From: Neostapfia colusana
Lineage: Eukaryota > Streptophyta > Magnoliopsida > Poales > Poaceae
NCBI GenBank assembly: GCA_030760725.1
Contig: JASWHV010000001.1
Coordinates: 28,579,928-28,643,927, forward strand
Direction: 5' to 3'
Length of the DNA stretch: 64,000 nt
Shown: in pieces, positions 10,679 through 21,800 of the stretch
Position numbering within the stretch: position 1 is the first letter of the stretch
Layout: every line of letters begins with the position of its first letter
The notes under the pieces: generated by a model
The model's input: only the letters and a program-made list of their open reading frames with translations
Told to the model about the DNA's origin: nothing
Database searches by the model: none
Position numbers and translations under genes: made by a program

Positions 10679-13600
10679 TCTTTATCTTGGCGTAGATTGG
10701 TGTGATGGGACATGAATAGTAATAAAACCTTAGCCTCGACACAAGAAGAGTGGAGAGGCGGAAGTGAAAGACTGGTTACCAATGATCGGGTTTATGGAAG
10801 AAGCGGGCGGGAGTTGGGCTGGGCTAGGACGAGGTTAGAGAAGCTGGACCAAGCCATGCTCGAGCAAGGCAACATAGGCCAAATCAGACTTAATGGCAGC
10901 TTTCAAGAGGTCAATTGGCCCTGAGGGCGGCACTGGTCATTATTGACCTCAACATTGTGGGAGGTTTGACAATAATTCGGCTCTTGCTGTTGAGGAGTAG
11001 TCTGAGTTTGTTGTGAGGGCTGCTGACGCTGCAGTTGGCATTGCGGGGGGAGAACTACTGAAACAAGAAAAGGTGGCCGGGCTTAGAATGAGGGGAAGGA
11101 AGGAGTCGAGGTGGAAAGTTGCTCCTGCTTTTTTGAATATGTAAAGGGCTGGTTGAGGTGCTGATCTTAGTTGCTCTGCTCTCTCCATTCCTATGAGAAA
11201 GGAAAGGTTGGCCAAGCTAGAACATCTATAGTGACAGACGAGGGCGAATCGTAACTAGAAGAAGGAGACTACCTCCAAACTGCTTCAAATCAAGAAATTG
11301 TGGGGAGCTTTCTGGATTGCAGTGCCTGGCCTGTTCATACTAACTAACAGTAATGATATTCAAGGTACGTATCTTGATAAGATCAGGCAACGGAAAAAGC
11401 TTGGCTCGCGAAGGGTAATGGACAGAGCCGGCTTGGTTCGGTGTATAGTTGGCCTGGCTGTCGAATAAGTCAAGTCAAGGAATATTTTTACGTTCTGTTC
11501 CTAGACGAAACGGAATACCTATTATATTCGAATTAATTCCTATTATACAAAAGGGTCCAGATAGACTGAGCAAAAAAGGGCTTCACTTTGGTCTAATGGC
11601 TGCTTTCGATTCTTTCTTGTCTATCGGATTCTGTTTAGAATGAGGGTCTTCCTTCTGGTGATCACCATAGTGGTAGATTAAGCTTTTGAACAAGGATTTG
11701 CTCTATAACCCGGGAAAGGAAGCTTCTACGTGAAGTTTGCGAGACGGGTGGTGCCATTTGTAGAAAAGATTGGCTACAATAGCACTTTATGCACTTCACT
11801 TTTGGCTATTCTACATGGGCAACAACTAGCCTGGGAAATGGGGCCAAACTTAGTATTGCGGAGCTGATCAACTATCAAGGCTGGTCCTAAGATATTTGAA
11901 TGCCTCAACTAGCTGGGTCAACGAATATGGGTTCACTGGATCACCCTAAGATTATTTAAACCTGTCAGATTGGCCCCAAATTGAAGTTTTATCACTGTTT
12001 TAGGGATTCCTCTGCCAGTTTTTAATCCCAGAAATTAAATTAGCAATATAGGCCGCGATAAAGGTCAAAATAACCCCTTCTAACAACTTTATCTGGAGAT
12101 AGTCCTACTTTCTTTAATTCTGGAAGATACCGACGAAGATACCGACATGGAACTGAACTTCACTTTACTTTCTATACGATTTTATTTTTTTTTGAAATAC
12201 TAGCTCTAGTTTGATCAACAGGTCTAGGTACTCTCGCTTGATTCATTCCACTAGGTTCTACGAACTTAGGAACTCCGAACTCATGCTTTATTGAATTCCG
12301 TAGAACAAACACAAACAACTTTAAGTGCAGGGCTGCCTCAAGAATAGCCAACTTCTCATTCAAAGTATGCAGTTTCTATTTTATCTAGCCCAAAAAGAGC
12401 ATTTTCAAAGCAAAGCATACTCTTTTCTTATGAGCTCCAATCGAGTTTGAAAGCATTAATGAAGTGAGCCTATTACATCAAGTTTTTTTACCTTTGAAGC
12501 CATAGGCAAGGAAGGCTACCTATTGATACAGAAAGAAAGCCATCTCATTGATACGGAAAGAAAACCATCTCAGGCTATTCTTTTTTAGGGTGGAAAAGTT
12601 CAGAGGTTTTTGGGGCACCTCATTCTTTCCGTTCTCTCTTTTACGTCTCATTCTCATTGTTGGGAAGCTCAAATGAATAGGCTCGTTTCATCAAGGGTAA
12701 CCAAGGAGTAAGAATGATTTTCTAAAGTAAACATTACCTTGCTCCTTCTCTTCCATCTCTTAATACTAAGATAGAGTACTCAAAATCTATGTTGGGTTGT
12801 TACACTCTCTCTAGGTATACCTTACAATACTCGAAATCCTTCTGATCTGCTCGTCGCGTTAGGAAGAAGTCAATCTGACTAACATTAGAACCACTCCTAA
12901 AAGTTCTCAAGTGCAAGTCTCTATTCCGTGTTGGCCCCTGCCAATTTTTCGAAAGAAAGTGCTATCCACTGAGGGGCAAGCGGAGGAAGTGCAGCTCCAA
13001 TAAGTTTCACAAAAGTCCTGCTCTATTAACTGACTAAATGACCTTCTAGATTCCAAAGATGAGCGCTATGAACTCCGGTTCCTCATAATCAGAATCTCGT
13101 ACGTGGGTCTCCTCAGAAACAGTAAGCTCAAAGTCTGTCTATCGTTAGTAAACAGTAAGCTAGCGGGTTTTATGATTAAAGGAGAGCAGTGTTCCATAAT
13201 TGTCTTCCCTAGAGTCCATTTAAGGGTTCAAGGAGCTGGTATCCATGTCGGTGCAATTTTTTAGAAAAAAAACAAGGTGGATTCCTAGAAAAGTCTATCG
13301 CTTGCCAATCTTGTGGTCACTAAAGTCTGACTGAACGGTCTTTGTCTCGGTGGACTGCAACAATATTTTTTTAGGAGTCAGGAGGGAAAAAAAGATATGC
13401 TATTTCCTATCAGTCCCAAGCGGATACCCCCCAGCTTCCACGGTCCGCTTACCGAGGAAGAGATGCGGGAGGACCCAGGGCCAGAGCAAGTTGGGTTGGG
13501 GTTGACTCAAAACCATTCAATTCATAATTTAGTAATTGATCTTCAATCCGTCTATTAGTTCGAGTTGGGTTAATACCCCTAACAGATTCATCAAATTCGA

Positions 13601-14831
13601 AAATAGAAAATCTTAAGAGGAGAAGATGAAAAATTGGCTCTTGTCATAATCTCTTATATCTTTGAGAAGAGCTGGGGTCTTCTTCCACCTCTACTCCAGG
13701 CTGTGGGCACTAGTAAGAGTATCTTCGCCCCCTCCCTCTTTTTCTTCAGGTAGGAAAGAGTAGTCAGCAGGATTTGGAAAGCCGAAGAATGAATTCCAAG
13801 TGCTCTCTTCTAAGGTGAAGTAATGACTGAGTCCATGTTTGTCCACCGGAATGGCTGACTTGATCTTCCCATCATCTCTATAATTATCTTTTCTTGCTAA
13901 CTTCACCGAGACTGAGATCCATGGTATAAACCTCAAGGTTCAGCTTGATAAGCCGTAGCTTTCTATCTCGCTCTTCTCTTCAGCATTCCATCCCTGGGGC
14001 ACTTAACCTTGTTTTTCCCTTGTGAGCCGCCTATGTAAATCCACGATCTTTAGGCAAATTCGAATCAATCATCACTCCAGTGAGTAATATATTTTTTGGA
14101 CTTGTAATAATAGCCTTGTCCAGTAGCGAAGTACTAACTTCTTTACTTTGCTTGCCCTGTCCGCCTTTCAGGAAGCCTACTTGGCGATGAACAAGACTTT
14201 GAAGGTCGAGTAAACTATTCGAAGGATCGCCGATTCTGTTCTCTTTTTTGATGTTGTAGAGTCCGTAACTGGTCTTTTCTTTGGGAATGGTAACCTTACC
14301 CCATGGTCAAACTCTTGTCTTGTGGGTGATCAATCTCAAACTCGGATTTCGTCCCGTCCGTAGCACTTCGGAAGTCACTCTGACGTGGCGCTGCTGGATA
14401 CTTCTGATCAATAGGAATAGGAGGAAAAAAAAGCTTATGATGAGCATCTATTGGAGTCGATCATTTCCAAGATCTAATTCTAGTTTCTTATTATGTAGTG
14501 TGTTCTTGGATAGACTTTACAGAAGGGATTTCCCCCTGCTACAATATCATTTCGCGAAATTCTATGGTCCAGAAGAAAGCAAAATCACCAGTTTCTGCTA
14601 CAAAAATTAGAACCATATCAAGCTCTAGTTTCTAGAAAGTAATGGCTTGCTCCATGAAAATAATAGAAATCCTTACAAGCTCTAGTAATATCCATCCAGA
14701 CATTTATTTGTGCAGGGCCCAAATGAGCTTTGTTTCAAATGAAATTTGGTCAAGTCTTTAGTTAGGTCCTCACCAAACCAAAGTAAAAATTTCAGAGTCA
14801 AAAAGGATGTCTAGCTAGAGATATGGCCTTT
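10679..14831. other. Organelle-like intergenic DNA
   Basis: Small ORFs (10712-10924, 11449-11643, 14281-14610 plus; 10949-11215, 12172-12363, 13691-13936 minus) are not recognisable. The 154-bp direct repeat copy lies at 11865-12018. The last part, about 14700-14831, could already be nuclear flank. No clear boundary is visible before the LTR at 14832. Confidence 0.35.
11865..12018. repeat. 154-bp direct repeat, copy 2
   Basis: Second copy of 1565-1718 with two mismatches. The sharp edges suggest a recombination or duplication product rather than an old gene family. Confidence 0.9.
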
Positions 14832-15960
14832 TGTCGGTACCCTCAATATGGGGTACCCCCGCGCACAGGGGCAACTGCCTAAGGACCTCGCCCTTCTCTG
14901 CAGGGCCAGCTCCGAAGGCGCCACATGTCCCGCGGGGCCGGACCTCCCTCTCCTTAGAGGAAAGCTCCGGGCCCGCCACGTGGCCAGCAGAGCCGGACCT
15001 CCCCCCTCCGCGGGGAGGGCTCCGAAGGCTCCACGTGTCCATCGGGGCCGGACCTCCCTCTCCTCAGAGGAGAGCTACGGGCCCGCCACGTGGCCAGCAG
15101 AGCCGTACCTCCCCCCTCCGCGGGGAGAGCTCTGAAGGCTCAATGTGTACAGCGGGGCCGGACCACCCTCTCCTCAGAGGAGAGCTTCGGGCCCGCCACG
15201 TGGCCAGCAGAGCCGCGCTACCTGCCCCGCGCGGTAGGCAGCAAGAGTAAAGACGCGCCATACCTTGCCCGTACAAGGTATTCAAGACCCGCGCCTTCCC
15301 AAGGCACGGAGACGCGGAGCACGCCTCTGTCAGGTGCCGTTGCGCCCAGTCACGTCGCAGTAAAGACTAGCACGCCGCGTCAGAGGTTGTGCGCCAATAA
15401 ACACAACAACAAGACACCCTTGCCGCCCCTGCCATCATCAACCACTACGACTAGCTTGCGGCATGGGCAGGGTGGCAGAACAAAGACTTAGAAGCCTTCG
15501 CCAGAGACAACTACTGGCGTAACTGCAATATACGGTAGATGGCAGGCAATCTCCCCGGGACCACCTGTCGGGTCCCGGGCCCACCTTGTAAGCCGCCCGA
15601 GCCTTGGACTATAAAGGGCTCGGGTAGGCGACGTTAGCAGGGGTTCGCTCCTCAGCCATTCGCACCTGAGGGTTCGACTCTTTGCGCACTTGTTCCCTAG
15701 ATATTCTAGCACTCAGGTCATCCTCAAGCTCAGGACTCCGGCTCTGAGCTCCAAGCAATACAACGAGCACCTCTGCTCACCGTGGACGTAGGGTTTTACG
15801 CTCCGGCGGCCTGAACCACGTAAAAAATCTCTGTGTCAAGCTTCTCCTTCCATCGTACCTAACGCGTAAGCTCTCAATGAGTTACTAGCCCCTCCGAAAA
15901 AGAACCTCCGCGGGCTGCCCAGAGCAGGCCCGGGGGAAGTGTCGACAACACACTTCGACA
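14832..15960 (+). repeat. 5' LTR of Gypsy copy A (Tat/Retand type)
   Basis: Starts TGTCGGTACCC and ends TTCGACA, so the ends form a TGTCG/CGACA inverted pair; 1129 bp. A primer-binding-site-like TTTGGCGCGCCAGGTAGGGG follows at once (15961). It aligns along its length with the LTR at 55320-56419. The U3 part contains three ~110-bp tandem units (starts near 14934, 15044, 15154). TATAAAG lies near 15610, a plausible core promoter. No partner LTR is present because the element is cut at 17969. Confidence 0.9.
14934..15263. repeat. Three ~110-bp tandem repeats inside LTR A
   Basis: Units begin at GGGGCCGGACC near 14934, 15044 and 15154, each carrying a CTCCTCAGAGGAG palindrome and a GCCACGTGGCC palindrome with a CACGTG core. 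The same array occurs in LTR B. CACGTG is a G-box core in plant promoters, but its activity here is only inference. Confidence 0.8.
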
Positions 15961-17969
15961 TTTGGCGCGCCAGGTAGGGGGGCTTTTCCCTTGCGCGACG
16001 AGCTTTCGCCGGCGAAGATGACGAAGCTTCCTTCAGTGGCAAGCTCTCCCCGCCCATGTTCACGACGAATGGTGACCAGCGGGGACTACGTCTCGACACA
16101 CTCAGGACGGAGTGTGTCGGTGCAAGCTGGAAGCCAGCAGCCGACTCCGGCAGCGCCGACTCCAGCAAGCCCAAGACCCACTGCAGCGCTGAGTGTCTCC
16201 CACGGGAGTGCACTAGCTGCAGCACGAGCGCTACTCCGCAATCCACCTGCTGGGGACGCGCCTCAGTCAGCGACCCAGCAGTGGATTCGCGACATAGACC
16301 GTCTCGTCGTCACCACCGCCAACCCTCAACTTTGGCGAGGACGACGTCCCGGTCAACCAGGTGTGTCGCTGACGCGCACGCCAATGGTTGACGGGCAGAC
16401 GGCAGACTCTCGCTCCACCAGGCTCCCATCTGCGGACCTGAGGTCGGAGCTGGAGCGATGTCACGTGGGCGAAGACGCCCGCCTGATCATCGAGCGACGC
16501 CGAGAGAGGCGTCGCAACCGTGAGATCGGCGACAGTATATCGACCGCCTCGACTCAGCCTGGCCTGCAGACGTACGCTACGTGGTCTCTGCCCCGGGCAT
16601 ACGCCACGCAGCATATGCCTCAGCCATATGCCCTGCAAGTGGCACCCCCAGTCTATGGCGCAGTCTTACCCATACCGGGGTACGCGGTGCTGACGGCGAA
16701 CCAAGTGTTCGTGGCACCAACACCTGCAGCAACAGGAGCAGGATGTGCGGCCCTCGCGCCACACCTTCGCTTCGTGAAGTGGCCGCGCAAGTTCCGGCCG
16801 CACCTGCCCGAGAAGTACGATGGCAGCGTCAACCCGGCGGAGTTCCTCCAAATCTACTCCACCGCCATCCTTGCTGCAGGAGGGGATTAGGCCGTCATGG
16901 CCAACTACTTCCCCATCGCCTTGACCGGCCCAGCCCGGTCTTGGCTCATGAATCTCCCCCAGGGTTCCATAACCTCCTGGGGAGAGCTCTGCCGGCAGTT
17001 TACTCGAACTTCGGCAGCTCCTACACCTGGCCTGGCATGGAGCTCGACCTCCACGCCATCCAACAACAACCTGGAGAGTCGCTGCGCTCCTTCATCCAGC
17101 GGTACTCCCAGGTACGGAACACTATCCCCCACATTCGGAATGCTTCTGTGGTGGTGGCGTTCCGGCAGGGTGTACGAGACAAGAAGATGCTTGAGAAGCT
17201 CGCGACCAAAGAAGTGTGCGACGTCTCAGAGCTCTTCAGCCTGGCGGACAAGTGCGCCAGGGCAGCAGAAGGGCGCAGCTGGCACTCACAGCCAGTCTCC
17301 AAAGCCGGAGAACAGCCCAGACCAAGTGCTGCTCCCCGTGGAAGCGGCAGAAAGGTCAAGAAGACCAGCGGCAAGATCATGCTGCTGACTGAAGCTCCAG
17401 TTGCTGCAGCTGCAGCACCCACCAGAGCCCGGGGGCCACGCCCCGACAAGAGGCCCCGACAGTCACCAGCCCCGGACGGTGACCAAGGCGAGCCGTGCCC
17501 CGTGCACAACACCAGTAGCCATACTGCTGCTGAGTGCCGGGAGATCCAGAAGCTTGCGGAGCGCTTCCGCAGGGGGAAGCAGTCGCGTGCTGACGCCCCT
17601 CCCTTCCGTCAAAGGGAGGGCAAGCAGAAGGTCGACGCCCAAGACAACGTCGACCATCAGACGGAGTTCCAGGAGCCTCAACGCGCCGTGAAGGCGGTGC
17701 ACAACCGTGAGGACTCCAGCTCCAGCGACGACGAACGCCGGAAGGCGCTCTACGTCATCTACGGCGGGTCCTCTGACCCCTCGTCCCAAAGAGCAGTCAA
17801 GACTCTGCGCAGAGCAGTAGCATCGGTGGCTCCTCTCCCAAGTGTTGCGCGCACCTCAAGTGTATGGGAACCCCCATCAGCTTTGGCGCCACACACCGCC
17901 CCAGGAACATGGCTGGGGCCGGCCAGCTACCACTCTTGGTAGCCCCCACCATCGCCAACGTGAAGATGT
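15961..17969 (+). pseudogene. Gypsy copy A: truncated gag region
   Basis: The gag starts near 15991 and runs in one frame to a TAG at 16888-16890, where copy B has GAG. Past that the protein continues in shifted frames (16897-17070, then 16581-17942). It reads through the capsid-like part (PHLPEKYDGSVNPAEFLQIY, WGELCRQFT), a Q-rich helix, and a CxVHxxxSHTxxxC motif near 17497-17540 like a degenerate nucleocapsid knuckle. An indel relative to copy B occurs near 17008. The element stops at 17966-17969, where an Angela-like Copia LTR begins, before the protease. No pol is left. Confidence 0.85.
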
Positions 17970-18399
17970 TGTTGGTGATATGCCCAAGAGGCAATCATAA
18001 CAATTCAGATAAAGGCCTGATGGATATTTGATCCATAAGAAATTAGGGTACTAATGAGCCTGTGACCTAAAAGCCCATTAGCACGCCTATAAATATGAGG
18101 GGTAGGGTTAGGGGCAGACCACTCCACCACATAACAGCCCCAGCCGCCGCCCCTCACAGGCCAGCCGCCAAAACCCCTGTCGCGCGTGCGGTGCTAGCAC
18201 ACCGACGCACGGTGTTCCTCATTGTACGTGTGGACTCCGTGGAGGCGCTGCTGTTACTGCTGCGCTGATCGGCTATGACGCGCATCTACGATCCGCTGCG
18301 CTGCGCGTCTAGTGGTAACGATCCATGACCTTCTTACTCGCATGTTTCCTGGGTGATACGGTCGAATTGTTAGAGTAGCGCATCGCCTATTTCCCTACA
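17970..18399 (+). repeat. 5' LTR of Angela-like Copia element
   Basis: Starts TGTTGGTGATATGCCCAAGA, the recognisable opening of Angela/BARE-type LTRs, and ends CCCTACA; about 430 bp. A TATAAATA box lies at about 18090. The five bases before it, GATGT, match the Gypsy copy A sequence expected at the target. The far side is lost, so the TSD cannot be confirmed. Confidence 0.8.
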
Positions 18400-18400
18400 G

Positions 18401-18412
18401 TGGTACCAGAGC
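18401..18412 (+). other. Primer-binding site, initiator-Met tRNA type
   Basis: TGGTACCAGAGC two bases after the LTR end. It differs by one base from the usual TGGTATCAGAGC complement of initiator tRNA-Met. Confidence 0.8.
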
Positions 18413-19660
18413 CGACTTGCATAGTTTTTGGTCTGGATCTTAGATGTGATCTACTGCAGACAAGTTCATATGATGAATTTTTATAGTTCGGCTTTTGGGG
18501 TTTGGAATTGGTTAGAGTAGATTGCCATCATATGACAAAAGGATTAGTTTGTGCTCCTTCTCTGTTGTGTGCGCAACCTGTCCCTACCAGCTAGAATCAC
18601 CATCGGGACTAATAGTGTACATAGCTAACAGATTGAGCCAACAGATCACGGTCATGTGTCGCGATCTTCTCGTGGATAACCAGTCACAATGAAAATTGAG
18701 GCATTCTGAATGGCTCAGATTCGGGTTGATTTGATCAATTCGATGAGATTTTCATAGTGACATCATTAAGTTGTTTCGCGATAGACATCGTTATACGCTT
18801 AACTTGTTTTTGCAGGGAATGATGTGAATGGTATGGCCTAAACGTGCAGCCTGCGTGTTGCAAATTTAACACAACCGGGTTGAGGTTGTCACGTAATTGT
18901 ATAACAACCTGCGTATCGCCCTGTGATGCATGATCTCTCATGTAATTTATTTTATATCTATTAGATGTATTAGCTTCTTTTATATTCATTGAGAAACCTC
19001 AAGCATGATGGTGATGGTGATCACCATAAGAAGGGAGACATGGCAGTGTAGATCATGATGGAACCATGGTGATGGAGACCACTATGATCCTAAAGGCCAT
19101 ACTATTCACAGATATGATATGACCGTATGCCTGTGATGTTTTACTATTCTTTTCATGTTTTTCATATAGTAGATGTTTTGTCATAATAGAATAGCTTCCC
19201 TCGGAAAAGTTGAGTATTTGATGCCATTTACCTATAGCTGCACCTATGTTGTTTTGATCGTTGTATGGTAGGTTTGTCAAAGAAAAATATTGTCATCTAT
19301 CATAATGAATAGGGTGAATGTTGGACATTCACATGCATAGTATTGGTTTACTCAACAAAGCTATCAAAACGGTTTTGGGCTTTATGGCATAGTGTTGGGA
19401 GCCGGGACATTGGATGTCACCCAACAAACAAGAATCATATAGAGATATGATTAACAATGGTTGTTTACCTATGTCACTAATTTTCTAGCAGTGAAGCCAA
19501 AGCTCACTAGAAATTAGCGAATATGGATCTTGGACGACTATACGTCGTTAGAGGGAGGACGATGCTCATATAGTGGTGGTGTCTTTTATTAAACTGTTAA
19601 TAAAAGATTGGTACATAACATAGTGCTAAAACCTTGCATATTTATTTTCTATTGTAGATC
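18413..19660 (+). other. Untranslated leader of the Angela-like Copia
   Basis: About 1.25 kb between primer site and gag start with no long frame. Long leaders are usual for this lineage. It contains short ATG-rich stretches near 18990-19080 but nothing else recognised. Confidence 0.5.
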
Positions 19661-20938
19661 ATGTCTGCTAGTAACAATTCCGGTTTCAATTTGCGATTTG
19701 TGCTTGAGAAAGAAAAGCTCAATGGAGCTAACTTTATTGATTGGTACCGCAACCTGAGAATTGTTCTCAGGCAAGAGAAAATTGAGTATGTTCTTGAGCA
19801 ACCATACCCCAATGACCTCCCCGATGATGCAAATGCCACAACTCGCAGGATTTATGAGAAGCACTACGATGATGCGCTTAATGCAAGCTGCCTCATGCTT
19901 GCCACAATGTCCCCTGATCTACAGAAACAATATGAGCATGCAAATGCTTATTCTATGATTCAGGGACTACGTGGAATGTTTGAGAACCAAGCAAGGGCTG
20001 AGAGGTACAACATCTCAAAGTCCTTGTTCTCATGCAAGCTGGCAGAAGGTAGCCCGGTCAGTCCCCATGTAATCAAGATGATTGGTTACATTGAGACTTT
20101 GGACAAACTTGGTTCTGAACTCAAGAATGACCTGGCTATTGACGTTATTCTTCAGTCACTCCCACCGTGCTATGAGCCATTTATATTGAATTATCAAATG
20201 AATGGCATGGAGAAAACGTTGGCTGAATTGCATGGGATGCTTAAAACAGCCGAGGAAAGCATTAAGAAAAACATCACTCATGTGATGATGGTTCAAAAGG
20301 AGAATAAAAAGATGAGGCGTGTGATGCATCATAAAGGCAAGGGAAAGGTTCCCAATGAGCCTTCAAGCTCAAAGCCAAAGGGTAAATCAGGCCCTTCTCC
20401 TAATGATGAATGCTTCCACTGTCATGCTAAGGGGCATTGGTCTAGGAACTGCAAGAAGTACTTGGAGGATAAGAAGAAGAAAGGGAGTGAGACTTCCACT
20501 TCAGGTATAAATGTTATAGAAATCAATATTGCTACATCTTCTAGTGAATCATGGGTATTTGATATTGGATCAAAGATTCACACTTGCAAATCGTTGCAGG
20601 GTCTAAGTGAGACTAGAAGATTTACAAAAGGAGAGTTGGATGTTCGGGTCAGCAATGGAGCAAAGATTGCTGTCATAGCTGTCGGAACTTATCACTTGTC
20701 ATTACCCTCAGGATTAGTTTTGGAATCAAATAATTGTTATTGCATTCCTTGTTTGAGCAAGAACATTATATCTTCTTCATGTTTGGAAGAAGTTAATGGT
20801 TATGAGATTATAATAAAAAACAAATGTTGTTCTATTTATTAGAATAATATTTTCTATGCTCAATGTTCATTAGTGAATGGATTATATGTTCTTGATCTTG
20901 AGGATAAAACAGTCTATAACATTAATACAAAAAGGGCG
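19661..20938 (+). pseudogene. Angela-like Copia gag and start of protease, truncated
   Basis: An ATG at 19661 opens a 393-codon frame. Residues about 10-200 form the UBN2/gag domain (NGANFIDWYRNLRIVL near the start). A lysine-rich linker follows, then a zinc knuckle CFHCHAKGHWSRNC at about residues 250-263, then the protease start WVFDIGSKIHTC at about 290. Copia proteases carry D-[ST]-G; here the middle residue is Ile, so the catalytic triad residue is lost. A TAG ends the frame at 20842, but homology continues about 95 bp to 20938 (FYAQCSLVNGLYVLDL, YNINTK), where the element is cut off before the integrase. Confidence 0.85.
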
Positions 20939-21288
20939 TCACGACCAAGCTAGGCCATCTCTAGGTGCGCGCGACGTCCAGGCAACTCACCCCCCAAGCT
21001 CAGGATTAACCGTGGATCGTCGGCAGGGAATTTCGAGAATTTCTCCCGATCGATGCAAACCGACCTTCCGGTACGTTTCCGAGAAATTCCCAGTTGATTA
21101 TGGTCTAGATAGCCCGAAACTTCGCACACGAGGGCTAGACGTAAGGACGCACCTGTTTGCTTTTGAAACCCCACATGAAACACACTGTGCACTACGTATT
21201 TCTAGTCTTTGCAACGGCGGCTATGGCGGAAAGGTTCGGGTGCACGGTGAACCCTAATTTAGAACCATTTCTGAGCCATTGTATTACC
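20939..21288. other. Unassigned segment between two retroelement remnants
   Basis: This 350-bp piece matches neither the Copia before it nor the LINE after it. It contains a short inverted repeat (AGGGAATTTCGAGAA near 21025 against GAGAAATTCCC near 21085). A 126-codon frame (20877-21257) crosses it but begins in the Copia, so it is not taken as a gene. Confidence 0.4.
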
Positions 21289-21535
21289 ATGTCCTCTGAG
21301 AGTTAGTTTCTGGAGATTGTATAGAATTTGCAACAAAAAAGGAGGTTCTGTGAATGAGATGTTAAGGCATAATCAACTGAATTTGAGCTTTAAAAGGTCT
21401 TTAGGCCCTGAAGAGGAACTTGAGTGGAAAACCCATGGGCAATTAATGGATTTTGTCCAGCTTACTGAGAGCGAAGATGTTGTCCAGCTTACTGAGTGGA
21501 GAACCCATGGGCAATTAATAGATTTTGTCCAGCGT
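21289..21535 (+). mobile_element. L1 LINE fragment (zinc-binding tail) with local duplication
   Basis: About 190 bp from 21289 align with 53559-53750 inside a longer LINE, including the frame RVSFWRLYRICNKKGG and a string ending THGQLMDFVQLTE. After 21481 a piece of the same sequence repeats (second THGQLIDFVQ near 21505-21530), so there is a ~55-bp local duplication at the right edge, abutting the Gypsy III gag. Confidence 0.8.
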
Positions 21536-21800
21536 GCGGAGCTCTGGAATGTTCGACGTCTCCATTGTCGAAGAAGATGTTCCCTCCGGCGTCTTCTGTT
21601 GGCGCGCCCCAGGTCGTAGAGCGTCTGCTGCTGCGTACGAGCCTTCCCGTGAGGAGGGCGGTTTGCGTCCGTCCTCATTGGTCTAGGTTTTTCACGTAGC
21701 AGGGGTGCTGACCTCAAAAGCGTGAGGTCGGGGTCATCGTGATCAGCCGAGTGCTTGCTAGTCACCTTCTGCTTCCGGGAGGGTGGCGGCGGGGGCTTCT
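21536..21800 (-). pseudogene. Gypsy element III gag, distal part
   Basis: Minus-strand reading from 21800 continues the gag frame of 34006-35406 after removal of the inserted chromovirus: a lysine-rich run, then PPPPSRKQKVTSKHSADHDD and an Arg-rich region (ANRRRR). Continuity of frame across the 5-bp CTTCT duplication supports a single interrupted ORF. It is cut at about 21536 by the LINE scrap. Confidence 0.75.

Larger units (their letters stand above)
1..14831. other. Mitochondrial-like DNA block, probable nuclear insertion (NUMT)
   Basis: This block lacks the grass LTR and LINE structures that fill the rest of the window and reads like plant mitochondrial intergenic DNA. It has a recognisable nad6 piece at 5412-5663, small Copia gag scraps, a nuclear exon fragment, and direct and inverted repeats spaced kilobases apart, all common in grass mitochondrial genomes. 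No long intact gene is present. Its right edge is sharp: a Gypsy LTR begins at 14832, so the block was probably already nuclear when that element landed. The mitochondrial origin rests mainly on nad6 and general character. Alternatives are a chimeric assembly or a block of mixed origin. Confidence 0.6.

Noticed and set aside
18990..19030. Short GATGGT/GATCACC repeats in the Copia leader as a regulatory array
   Set aside because: Too few and too irregular to call.
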